From: Patescibacteria group bacterium
GTDB taxonomy: Bacteria; Patescibacteriota; Microgenomatia; UBA1400; PJMF01
Assembly (NCBI GenBank): GCA_018816385.1
Contig: JAHIVK010000054.1
Location: 1-44,636 of the forward strand
Direction of reading: 5' to 3'
Length of the DNA: 44,636 nt
Shown: positions 29,042 through 35,737 of the stretch, in pieces
Layout: every line of letters starts with the position of its first letter
Position numbering within the stretch: the first letter of the stretch is position 1
The notes under the pieces: model-generated
Told to the model about the DNA's origin: nothing
What the model saw: the letters and a program-made list of their open reading frames with translations, nothing else
The model's database searches: none
Translations under genes and position numbers: made by a program

Positions 29042-29115
29042 GGGTCCGTAGCTCAGTTGGTTAGAGCGACAGCCTTTTAAGCTGTGCGTCCCGGGTTCGA
29101 GTCCCGGCGGACTCA
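29042..29115 (+). tRNA. tRNA-Lys (anticodon UUU)
   Basis: A 74-nt cloverleaf. The acceptor stem GGGTCCG pairs with CGGACTC, with one G-U pair. The D arm is GCTCAGTTGGTTAGAGC and the anticodon arm ACAGC-CTTTTAA-GCTGT with anticodon TTT. The T arm CCGGG-TTCGAGT-CCCGG is standard. The discriminator is A, and CCA is not encoded. The promoter 20 bp upstream is an extended -10. The last 17 nt plus 4 flanking bases recur 176 bp downstream. Confidence 0.97.
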
Positions 29116-29119
29116 CTTT
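29099..29119 (+). repeat. 21-bp direct repeat in the tRNA-Lys 3' end, copy 1
   Basis: GAGTCCCGGCGGACTCACTTT is part of the tRNA gene and its 3' flank. An exact copy is at 29275-29295. The repeat also contains the palindrome GAGTCC-CGGC-GGACTC. Duplicated tRNA 3' ends commonly mark site-specific integration. Confidence 0.85.
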
Positions 29120-29120
29120 C

Positions 29121-29153
29121 TAAAATAAGTCGATAGAATATCGACTTATTTTA
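29121..29153 (+). terminator. Perfect hairpin directly after tRNA-Lys
   Basis: TAAAATAAGTCGATA-GAA-TATCGACTTATTTTA is a 15-bp perfect stem with a 3-nt loop that ends in TTTT. It can terminate the tRNA transcript. It is also the first hairpin of the palindrome array. Confidence 0.6.
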
Positions 29154-29274
29154 AAAATGATCCTACGGATCAAACCCATGTCTTCAATAAAGACTCATCT
29201 TTATTGAAGACACGGGTTCCCCCGAAATTGATCTTAATCAATTTCGGGACTAGTCCCGAATCGAAGATTCGGGG

Positions 29275-29295
29275 GAGTCCCGGCGGACTCACTTT
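29275..29295 (+). repeat. 21-bp direct repeat of the tRNA-Lys 3' end, copy 2
   Basis: Exact copy of 29099-29119, located 19 bp before the mutM start codon. The first differing base is at 29296 (T versus C at 29120). Confidence 0.85.
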
Positions 29296-29299
29296 TGTC

Positions 29300-29308
29300 T
29301 GATAGACT
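29300..29308 (+). promoter_or_regulatory. Extended -10 promoter, near-leaderless, for mutM
   Basis: TGATAGACT, ending 6 nt before the ATG at 29315. The site lies just after the second tRNA 3'-end repeat. No Shine-Dalgarno fits in ATCTCT. Confidence 0.45.
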
Positions 29309-29314
29309 ATCTCT

Positions 29315-30157
29315 ATGCCCGAACTGCCTGAAGTTGAGACGATTGTGAAAAGACTCAAATCCGAGCTGGTGGGTGAGGTGATTACCCGAGTTGAAGTGAA
29401 GCGAGCTAAAAGTTTTCAGGGAAATACCAAACAGCTCAAGGGCCGGCGGATAGTCGATGTCTCTCGGAGGGCAAAGCTAATTCTCATCAAGTTAAACCAG
29501 GACAACCTTTTAATTCATCTCAAGATGACCGGCCAATTGATCTTGATCAATGACCATAAACGACTAGGAGGTGGTCATCCCTCGGCCGACTGGATTGGGG
29601 GTCTGCCCAGTTCTCATACACGAGTGATTATTTACTTAATGTCCGGCCAAGTGCTCTACTTTAACGATCAGCGGGTGTTTGGTTGGATTAGACAGATGAG
29701 CGATCAAGCAGTCGATCAAGAGTTAGCCCAATATGGTCCCGATATTATCAATGTTCGTGTTACTGCGGGGTATCTTTATCAAAGACTGCAAGCAAGGTCA
29801 TCAGCCATTAAACTGGTTTTACTTGATAGTCGGGTGGTGGCCGGTTTAGGCAATATCTATGTGTGTGATGGTCTGTTTCTGGCGGGCATCAATCCTCAAA
29901 AAAAAGCCAAGACTGTATCTCTGTCTCAAGTCACTAAGTTATTAACCGCTCTCAAGACAGTCATCAACAGAGCCATCAAGCTGGGCGGAGCCAGCATCAA
30001 CACTTACCGTCAAGTTGACGGCTTGTCCGGGGGTTATCAAGACGAACTGTTAGTTTACGGCAGGGAGGACATGCCCTGTCCCCAGTGTGGCGCCAAAATT
30101 GAAAGGTTCAAGCAGGGAGGTCGAAGCACGTTTTGGTGCCGGCAGTGCCAAAGATAA
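29315..30157 (+). CDS. mutM: Formamidopyrimidine-DNA glycosylase
   Basis: Base-excision repair enzyme that removes oxidised purines and cleaves the abasic site. The N-terminal PELPEVETIVKRL holds the catalytic Pro2 and Glu3. HLKMTGQL and the helix-two-turn-helix region (VAGLGNIYVCDGLFLAGINP) follow. The C-terminal zinc finger is CPQCGAKIERFKQGGRSTFWCRQC, with all four Cys. At 280 aa it is full length. The gene is more GC-rich than the atp operon. Confidence 0.97.
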   Translation: MPELPEVETIVKRLKSELVGEVITRVEVKRAKSFQGNTKQLKGRRIVDVSRRAKLILIKLNQDNLLIHLKMTGQLILINDHKRLGGGHPSADWIGGLPSSHTRVIIYLMSGQVLYFNDQRVFGWIRQMSDQAVDQELAQYGPDIINVRVTAGYLYQRLQARSSAIKLVLLDSRVVAGLGNIYVCDGLFLAGINPQKKAKTVSLSQVTKLLTALKTVINRAIKLGGASINTYRQVDGLSGGYQDELLVYGREDMPCPQCGAKIERFKQGGRSTFWCRQCQR

Positions 30158-30229
30158 CTGGGTCGCCCTTCACAGAAAAATCAGCAGAACAAATTTACAG
30201 AAACATCGGCAAAATTTGATTGGAGATGA

Positions 30230-31165
30230 TTACTGGCAGTATTGCTTGATCTTCTCCACCGACCTAGCCAGCGCCTGCTTTTCTTCCCAATTGAGCTTGG
30301 GTTTCAAGATCTCCCCTACTCCACTCCGGTCCACCACACAGGGCACGCTCAAGCTGACGCCGGAATGATCCAAGTATTGATGTAGAGGAATGCTGACGGG
30401 CAGGACTTCTTTGGCGTTGGTTAGCACAGTTTTCACCAGATGATGAATGACGGCCGCGATGCCGTAGTAAGTGGAGCCTTTGGATTCAATAATTTTGTAG
30501 GCGGCGTTTTTGGCTTTTTGAAAGGCTGTTTGGGCCTTTTCATCGCTAAACTCGGGAAACTCGTTCAAAGTCTGGCCGCCGACAGTAGCGCTGGACAGTA
30601 CCGGAAAAGAACTGTCGCCATGCTCGCCCAGAATGTAGGCGTGAATACTGTTGGGGCTGACTTGCAGAAATTGGCTTAAGTGAAAGCGAAAACGAGCCGT
30701 GTCCAGAGTCGTGCCGGAACCAAAAATTCTCCCCTTGGGCCAGCCAGCCAACTGATAGGCTCGATAAGTTAAAACATCCACTGGGTTTGAAACAATGATC
30801 ACAACTGCTCCGGGCGCGTGACGGACCACCATCGGTATAATCTGCTCGATCACCGCCAGGTTGTTTTGAGCCAGATCCAGCCTAGTGTCGCCGGGTTTCT
30901 GGGCACTGCCGGCGGTGATAACCACCACGTCACTATGGCGAATATCCAGATAGGAATCGGTGGCCAAAATCTTGGTGGGGTTTAAAAAACTCAAGCCGTG
31001 TTCTAGGTCCAGTTGCTCACCCACGATTTGTTGTTTGTGGCGCCCCAGCAAAACCAGTTCGTTAACTAGATTATCGTGTAGTAGGGAAAAAGCGACGCTC
31101 ATGCCCACTCGACCACAACCAATGATAGTGACCTTGTTATTGTCAAAGCGAGCAGGGCTGGACAT
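30230..31165 (-). CDS. ldh: L-lactate dehydrogenase
   Basis: Reduces pyruvate to lactate with NADH, regenerating NAD+ in fermentation. The NAD-binding motif is VTIIGCGRVGMSVAFSL. The specificity loop AGSAQKPGDTRLDLAQNN has Gln, which marks lactate rather than malate specificity. The catalytic His lies in YILGEHGDSSFPVLS, and the Asp-Arg partner in TTLDTARFRFHLS. At 311 aa it is standard. It lies 23 bp after the transketolase C-subunit on the same strand. A TGATAAACT box ends 6 nt before the ATG. Confidence 0.94.
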   Translation of the reverse strand: MSSPARFDNNKVTIIGCGRVGMSVAFSLLHDNLVNELVLLGRHKQQIVGEQLDLEHGLSFLNPTKILATDSYLDIRHSDVVVITAGSAQKPGDTRLDLAQNNLAVIEQIIPMVVRHAPGAVVIIVSNPVDVLTYRAYQLAGWPKGRIFGSGTTLDTARFRFHLSQFLQVSPNSIHAYILGEHGDSSFPVLSSATVGGQTLNEFPEFSDEKAQTAFQKAKNAAYKIIESKGSTYYGIAAVIHHLVKTVLTNAKEVLPVSIPLHQYLDHSGVSLSVPCVVDRSGVGEILKPKLNWEEKQALARSVEKIKQYCQ

Positions 31166-31188
31166 GGTATCAGTTTATCACTTTAAAC

Positions 31189-32151
31189 CTACTTGAGCAA
31201 TAATACTCTAATAACGGCTGCGATTTTATCGACAGTTAAGCCGTGTTTTTGATAGAGTTCTGCTGGAGTGCCGGACTCACCGAACTGGTCTTTGACCCCT
31301 AAAATTTGGAAGGGAATTTTAAGCTGATGTTGGCTGATGACCTCGGCCACCGCGCTACCCAAGCCTCCGATGACTTGGTGATCTTCCAGAGTGATCACAA
31401 CTTTGGCCACTTGGCAAATTTGGAGGATTGATGGCTGGTCCAGTGGCTTGAGCGTATGGCAGTTGACCACGCCAACTTTGAGACCTTGTTTGGACAGGGA
31501 TTGGGCAGTATCAATGGCTGTCTGAAGTAAATATCCATGAGCCAAGATAATAGCATCATTGCCGTAGATGACAGTTCTAGTTTTGCCAAGTTCAAAGGGT
31601 TGTTGAAATTTAATGATTGGAGTTTTGGGTTTGGTGACTCTCAAATAGGTTGGACCTGGGACGCTGGCTAAACTCAAGGTGGCTTGGTAGGCTTCGGCTC
31701 CATCGGCGGGCGAAACAACTGTCATGTGAGGTAAACTTCTCATTAAAGCAATATCTTCCAGCGCTTGATGAGTGGCGCCGTCTGGTCCGGTGGCTAAGCC
31801 AGCGTGTCCGCCAATAATTTTGACTGGTAAATTGGGCAGGCAAATGCTAGTCCGAATCACGCCCCAGTTTAAGCTAGGGCTAAATACTGCAAAACTGGCT
31901 ATAAAAGGTATTTTGCCGGCCATGGCCAGACCGGCGGCTAGACCGGCCAGGTGCTGTTCGGCCACACCTACCTCAAAAAAGCGATCTGGGAATGCTTGTT
32001 TGAACCAATCTACTCTGGTGGAACTGGCCAAATCAGCCGAAACTACCACCACATTGGGATTAGTTCTGCCCAGCTCCAATAGGGCTTGCCCCACTCCGTC
32101 TCTGGTTGACTGCAAATCTACCGGTGGTTTGGGTGGTAATTGATTATTCAT
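31189..32151 (-). CDS. Transketolase, C-terminal subunit
   Basis: Second half of a split transketolase (non-oxidative pentose phosphate pathway). It carries the pyrimidine-binding domain (FFEVGVAEQHLAGLAAGLAMAGKIPF, with the conserved Glu) and the C-terminal domain (VINCHTLKPLDQ in related form, VITLEDHQVIGGLGSAVAEV). The stretch HAGLATGPDGATHQALEDIALMRSLP is diagnostic. At 320 aa it is the usual size for the stand-alone subunit. It follows the N-terminal subunit after a 126-bp gap that holds REP sequence. Confidence 0.95.
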   Translation of the reverse strand: MNNQLPPKPPVDLQSTRDGVGQALLELGRTNPNVVVVSADLASSTRVDWFKQAFPDRFFEVGVAEQHLAGLAAGLAMAGKIPFIASFAVFSPSLNWGVIRTSICLPNLPVKIIGGHAGLATGPDGATHQALEDIALMRSLPHMTVVSPADGAEAYQATLSLASVPGPTYLRVTKPKTPIIKFQQPFELGKTRTVIYGNDAIILAHGYLLQTAIDTAQSLSKQGLKVGVVNCHTLKPLDQPSILQICQVAKVVITLEDHQVIGGLGSAVAEVISQHQLKIPFQILGVKDQFGESGTPAELYQKHGLTVDKIAAVIRVLLLK

Positions 32152-32214
32152 TTGTCATTGTGACTTTCCTTCCACGGGTTGGTTTTTTTATGACCATCAT
32201 TTCTCTTCGCGCCT

Positions 32215-32507
32215 TGTCATTTTCCTCTCGCGTACTGTCATTCTCCTCGCGTAGCGGGGGGAATCCAGTGGTTGGTCTCATACTCCTGGATCCCCGCTGG
32301 CGTGAGGATGACAGACCCTCTGGATCCCCGCTGGCGCGAGGATGACAGACCCTCTGGATCCCCGCTGGCGCGAGGATGACAGACCCTCTGGATCCCCGCT
32401 GGCGCGAGGATGACAGACCATCTGGATCCCCGCTAGACCCCGCCCAAGCGGGGGGCGCGAGGATGACAGACCCTCTGGACCCCGCCCAGGCTGGGCGTGA
32501 GGATGAC
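32215..32507. repeat. REP/BIME-like array with 34-bp tandem units inside the transketolase gene
   Basis: It starts with GTCATTTCC and GTCATTCTCCTCGCGTAGCGG, then an inverted partner. The arm AGACCCTCTGGATCCCCGCTGGCGCGAGGATGAC is then repeated in tandem with a 34-bp period (unit ends at 32312, 32346, 32380, 32414), followed by two variant units with internal insertions (ends near 32466 and 32507). Most of it is translated as the tail of the transketolase N-terminal subunit. There are no spacers, so it is not a CRISPR. Confidence 0.85.
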
Positions 32508-33423
32508 CAGTGCCCGCGGGTTTATTTTGATGAACAGTCTGATTAAGTTCATCCAAAGCTTGTTTAGCCTCGGCTTGATTTGGGGCTCGCCCGTGCCAAT
32601 CGGGATTATTTTCCATAAACGACACGTCCTTGCCAGCCGTCGTGTGGCAGATAATGGCAGTTGGTAGGTGGCACGTGCGAGCCCCATTCAGAGCCCAACT
32701 AATTTGATCAAAATTATGGCCATCAATTTCTACCACTTGCCAATTGCAACTGGTAATTTTTTCGGCCAGTGGTTCCAAGGGGGCAATTTCCTGGGTGGTA
32801 CCATCAATTTGGATGTCATTGCGATCAATCAGAACAGTCAGGTGAGTTAAATGATGAGCGCCAGCGTAACGATAGGCTTCCCAGATTTGGCCTTCCTGAT
32901 GTTCCGCATCACTGGTTTGGACAAAAATGTGGTTGCTTTTGTGGTCTAGTTTGAAAGCTGTGGTCAGACCGCAACCCAAAGACAAACCCTGGCCCAGCAG
33001 ACCCGATGTATTCTCTACCCCCGGCAGTGAACCTTGGTGAGGGTGGCCTTGGAGACGTGAGCCAAACTGTCTTAAAGACCCAAGTTCCTCAAGGGGAAAG
33101 TAACCGGCTTGGGCTAACGTCGCATACCAAACCGGACAGACATGACCATTGGAGAGCAGAAAATAATCGCGCTCTGGCCAGTCCGGTTGATGAGGTCTCT
33201 GCTTGAGGACAGCAAAATAAAGACCAGTCATCACATCAGCCAATCCCAGCGACCCGCCAGGGTGGCCACTGCCGGCCCCAGCGATCATCTCGATCACGTG
33301 GCGCCTAATCTTTTGGGCGATAAAAGCTAACTCCGAGGGAGTTTTTGTTAAACTTGTCGCGAAATGAGGGAAATGATTAACCGGTTTCTTATTTCTGGGC
33401 ACATCTCTTGTCTGATCGGGCAT
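32278..33423 (-). CDS. Transketolase, N-terminal subunit, with repeat-derived ends
   Basis: Thiamine-diphosphate-binding half of a split transketolase. GAGSGHPGGSLGLADVMTGLYF, LSNGHVCPVWYATLAQAGYF and AEHQEGQIWEAYRYAGAHHL are typical. The ThDP motif, usually GDGE...N, reads SDAE...NDI. The conserved part ends near residue 305 (KQALDELNQTV). The remaining ~75 residues (GLSSSRQRGSR, GSVILAPAGIQ, VCHPHASGDP) are translated REP units in three frames. The first ~25 residues (VPRNKKPVNHFPHFATSL) come from MITE-like DNA. No internal ATG exists before the core. A TGATATAGT box ends 7 nt before the ATG. Confidence 0.92.
   Translation of the reverse strand: MPDQTRDVPRNKKPVNHFPHFATSLTKTPSELAFIAQKIRRHVIEMIAGAGSGHPGGSLGLADVMTGLYFAVLKQRPHQPDWPERDYFLLSNGHVCPVWYATLAQAGYFPLEELGSLRQFGSRLQGHPHQGSLPGVENTSGLLGQGLSLGCGLTTAFKLDHKSNHIFVQTSDAEHQEGQIWEAYRYAGAHHLTHLTVLIDRNDIQIDGTTQEIAPLEPLAEKITSCNWQVVEIDGHNFDQISWALNGARTCHLPTAIICHTTAGKDVSFMENNPDWHGRAPNQAEAKQALDELNQTVHQNKPAGTGHPHAQPGRGPEGLSSSRPPLGRGLAGIQMVCHPRASGDPEGLSSSRQRGSRGSVILAPAGIQRVCHPHASGDPGV
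33350..33396. mobile_element. Decayed MITE end-pair inside the transketolase N-terminus
   Basis: AAACTTGTCGCGAAATGAG matches the MITE terminus AGACTTGTCGCGAAATAAG at 17 of 19 positions. GGTTTCTTATTTC 30 bp further resembles the opposite subterminal end. The region encodes residues ~10-25 of the protein. Confidence 0.5.
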
Positions 33424-33430
33424 TAAAGCT

Positions 33431-33439
33431 ACTATATCA
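33431..33439 (-). promoter_or_regulatory. Extended -10 promoter, near-leaderless, for the transketolase pair
   Basis: Minus strand TGATATAGT, ending 7 nt before the ATG at 33423. No Shine-Dalgarno is present in AGCTTTA. Confidence 0.5.
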
Positions 33440-33453
33440 GTTACGCGTTTAAT

Positions 33454-33617
33454 AGACTTGTAGTGAAATAAGAAACGAGTTAATTATGGATAGATTTTAT
33501 AGTATTTTCGTTGTTTCTGATGCCGATAGTAGCCAGAGCTACTTGAGAAAGAAGAAACAAATGAAAATACATAAAAGATGTCATAAGTAGTCGTTGTGCT
33601 TATTTTGCTACAAGTTT
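33454..33617 (+). mobile_element. MITE-like palindromic element, full copy (subfamily B)
   Basis: 164 bp from AGACTTGTAGTGAAATAAG to TTATTTTGCTACAAGTTT, flanked by TA. It is nearly identical in the core to the inverted copy at 41968 (AGAGCTACTTGAGAAAGAAG). The whole element is an imperfect palindrome centred on GTAGCCAGAGCTAC. It lies between the transketolase promoter and the kinase gene. Confidence 0.85.
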
Positions 33618-33688
33618 AATAAACACCTAGTTTATGATACTTTTGATACAGACATCAGAACTCAGTCAGTTTATGATGAAAGGTATCT

Positions 33689-34612
33689 ATGGAATATGTT
33701 TTAGCTGCTGATGGTGGTGCTACAAAAACTAGTGTGCTAGTGGCAGATTTATCTGGCCAAGAAGTGGGACAAGGCTCGGCCGGACCAACTAGTTTGGCAA
33801 CTGCCTCTGTGGGAGCGGCTAGCTTCAATTTAAGAGAAGCCATCCGTCAGGCGACTCAGCAATTACCAGAAGGCTACGTCATCAAAAAGGCTGTCATGGG
33901 TTTGGCCGGTTTAGATACAGAGCAAGAAATGGTTAAGTCTCTAGAGGTGTTTGATCCCATCCTCAAATTCTTTAAGATTGAAGATTTCAAATTAGTTAAT
34001 GATAGTCTAATTGCTTTGGCAGGAGGAACGGATAATCCGAATGCGGTTGTCTTAATTTCTGGGACTGGTTCAATCTGTTATGGCCGAAATGACCAAGGCG
34101 CATCTGCTCGAGTCAGCGGTATGGATTATTTACTGGCAGATCAGGGCTCGGCTTATTACATTGGCTATCGAGTTATAAGACATGCGGTTAAAAGTCATGA
34201 TGGCCGAGAAAACAAGAGCCAGTTGGAGGATTTAGTGGCTGGTCATTTCAGAATTCCTAACATCAGTCAACTAAAAGACCATGTTTATAACCCTCCTTTG
34301 ACCAAAAATGAGATTGCCAGTTTAGCCAAGCTTTGTTACCAGGCTCATGAAACGGGAGATGAAACTGCCAAACTTATTTTGGATCAAGCCGTAGAACAGT
34401 TGGCTATGATGGTGACAACGGTGGCCAAAAGACTCAATCTTGAAGACAAGCGAATTGATGGGGTGATAGCGGGTTCGGTCATGGCGTGTGAGTATGTCAA
34501 AACCAATTTAGTTTTGAAGCTCAAGACCGATCTCCCCCGCTTAACCCCAGTTTTTCCAGCCAAACCCAACGTCTATGGTGCACTCAAGATGGCGCTTAAA
34601 ACACAAACTTAA
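33689..34612 (+). CDS. BadF/BadG-type ATPase, N-acetylglucosamine kinase-like
   Basis: ASKHA-fold sugar kinase family. The phosphate-1 loop is LAADGGATKTSVLVADL, and the phosphate-2 loop VLISGTGSICYGR. GGTDNPNAV and SGMDYLLADQGSAYYIGYRVIRHA match the NagK/BadF family, followed by a C-terminal helix region and VIAGSVMACEYVK. It probably phosphorylates an amino sugar, with salvage of GlcNAc the likeliest role; substrate is inferred. At 307 aa it is complete. AAAGG lies 6 nt before the ATG. A terminator follows 55 bp downstream. Confidence 0.85.
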   Translation: MEYVLAADGGATKTSVLVADLSGQEVGQGSAGPTSLATASVGAASFNLREAIRQATQQLPEGYVIKKAVMGLAGLDTEQEMVKSLEVFDPILKFFKIEDFKLVNDSLIALAGGTDNPNAVVLISGTGSICYGRNDQGASARVSGMDYLLADQGSAYYIGYRVIRHAVKSHDGRENKSQLEDLVAGHFRIPNISQLKDHVYNPPLTKNEIASLAKLCYQAHETGDETAKLILDQAVEQLAMMVTTVAKRLNLEDKRIDGVIAGSVMACEYVKTNLVLKLKTDLPRLTPVFPAKPNVYGALKMALKTQT

Positions 34613-34666
34613 TAAATTACAATTAGTTTTGACGTTCGCTCCACACAAACTGCAAACGAAAAACAG

Positions 34667-34695
34667 ATCATCCGCTTTGTAAAGGCTGATTTTTT
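34667..34695 (+). terminator. Rho-independent terminator after the kinase gene
   Basis: ATCATCCGCTTT-GT-AAAGGCTGAT forms a stem with one mismatch and one bulge, followed by TTTTTT. It lies 55 bp past the stop. The remaining ~110 bp up to the next promoter hold nothing I recognise. Confidence 0.7.
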
Positions 34696-34804
34696 CTGAT
34701 GGTTTAGTTCAATGCGCAATGTGTTGTTGTATGTTTTTGGATATCCGCATATTTTATCTCATCTCAACTGGTGAAGTGTGCGATTCCACTCACGAACTTG
34801 TGCG

Positions 34805-34834
34805 TTAACATTTTTTATACATTTGTGATATACT
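34805..34834 (+). promoter_or_regulatory. Promoter of the 112-aa orphan gene
   Basis: TTAACA, an 18-bp spacer and TATACT. The predicted leader is ~40 nt. It is the one promoter here with a good -35 box, unlike most of the window. Confidence 0.6.
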
Positions 34835-34880
34835 TCAATAGTACTATGTATCATTACGAACTAGCATAGGAATCGCTGAT

Positions 34881-35219
34881 ATGAAATCAAAAGACGCATC
34901 GCCCGCATCAGAATCGTTGGATAGTAACACTGTTGATATCTCACAAATTGGACCACACAGTAAAGACGTGTTGTATTTAGTAAGCAAAATAGAAGAAACC
35001 TTATATTATGTCTCTGACGCAGCAAAAGTGTCACCTGAGAACACAGTGGCTTGTCTTCATTCTATTGCCAGATCACTAAGTTGGTTGCATGGTGGATATT
35101 ATTCACTCATATTAGCAGGAACGGATGATTTGCAACGACAAGTGTACTTTGCTCTAATACAAGATATTTCAAGGCTCTTTACTATCATCCATACCTATAT
35201 CTTAGAGTATCAGGCATAA
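34881..35219 (+). CDS. Unrecognised small helical protein
   Basis: This 112-aa protein has a polar N-terminus (~25 residues) and then amphipathic helices (DVLYLVSKIEETLYYVSDAAK, ACLHSIARSLSWLHGGYYSLI, VYFALIQDISRLFTIIHTYIL). No motif is recognised. It stands alone with its own promoter and an upstream terminator. Its codon use and surrounding sequence (many GTG/CAC, TGCGC) look unlike the neighbours, so it may be a recent arrival. GGA about 9 nt before the ATG is a weak ribosome site. Confidence 0.65.
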   Translation: MKSKDASPASESLDSNTVDISQIGPHSKDVLYLVSKIEETLYYVSDAAKVSPENTVACLHSIARSLSWLHGGYYSLILAGTDDLQRQVYFALIQDISRLFTIIHTYILEYQA

Positions 35220-35283
35220 CTTTGTGCGCCACTCGAAATTAGATAGCCCCCCGGTAGATCACGAGTCACAAGCTTGATCAATT

Positions 35284-35580
35284 TTATTTTACCTTGAGTT
35301 TTTGGAACCAGCCCCGGCGATACAGTACCCCGATCACGGCGTAAACCGCCACGTCGATCCAAGTCTCGTCGATAGTTTCATTTTGAGGTTCTTGTTTGGT
35401 GACCAGCAAGTGTTTGGTTCGCTCGATTTTTTCGCTAATCCGCATGGCAATGCCCAGCTCGCCATTAGCCAGAATGTTGCCCTTGCCGTAATCTTTGTGC
35501 TTCTTGAGAAACATCGCTAGTAACTCGGCGTTAACTAGATTAAAAGCTTCATCCAGAGTTTGAGGTGTAATTTGGACCAT
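35284..35580 (-). CDS. DUF1599 (Nmad1-like) domain protein
   Basis: This 98-aa protein fits the DUF1599 / nucleotide-modification-associated domain 1 family: KHKDYGKGNILANGELGIAMR, KIERTKHLL, NETIDETWIDVAVYAVIGVLYRRGW. The family is linked by others to modified nucleotides; its reaction is uncertain. The conserved acidic residues (Glu-Thr-Trp-Asp) suggest a metal-binding all-helical fold like MazG/dUTPase. It is preceded on the same strand by a phosphoribosyltransferase (35738), consistent with a nucleotide-metabolism pair. Confidence 0.75.
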   Translation of the reverse strand: MVQITPQTLDEAFNLVNAELLAMFLKKHKDYGKGNILANGELGIAMRISEKIERTKHLLVTKQEPQNETIDETWIDVAVYAVIGVLYRRGWFQKLKVK

Positions 35581-35693
35581 GATGGATTCTTTATTTTATA
35601 GTTAGTTTAAAGCCATTTGTAGCTTTTACTTAAACCTAAATCTGATATTTGGTTTTGAGGTTGTTATATATATTTGCTCCCTTCAATCATAAT

Positions 35694-35715
35694 AGACTTC
35701 TTTCGAAAAAAGTCT
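35694..35715. mobile_element. 22-bp mini-MITE
   Basis: AGACTTCTTTCGAAAAAAGTCT flanked by TA on both sides. It lies 23 bp past the stop of the phosphoribosyltransferase gene. On the minus strand it forms a hairpin and may end that transcript. Confidence 0.6.
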
Positions 35716-35737
35716 AATTGACTTGGATTCAATCAGA

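Larger units (their letters stand above)
29120..29295. other. Array of six perfect hairpins between tRNA-Lys 3'-end repeats
   Basis: Consecutive palindromes: 29121-29153 (15-bp stem), 29158-29172 (TGATCC-TAC-GGATCA), 29174-29217 (13-bp stem plus a 4-bp outer stem), 29221-29248 (CCCGAAATTGAT-CTTA-ATCAATTTCGGG), 29246-29257 (GGGACTAGTCCC), 29255-29273 (CCCGAATC-GAA-GATTCGGG). The second tRNA 3'-end copy follows (29275-29295), itself a hairpin. Nearly every base is in a stem or tight loop. There is no ORF. It could be a structured RNA, a remnant of an integrated element, or an accretion of terminators. Confidence 0.75.

Noticed and set aside
29120-29295. Integrated genomic island at tRNA-Lys
   Set aside because: The direct repeats fit attachment sites, but there is no integrase and the insert is only 176 bp. 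It was kept as an unexplained structure instead.
32309-32507. CRISPR array
   Set aside because: The 34-bp units are directly adjacent with no unique spacers, are part of the REP family, and no cas genes are present.
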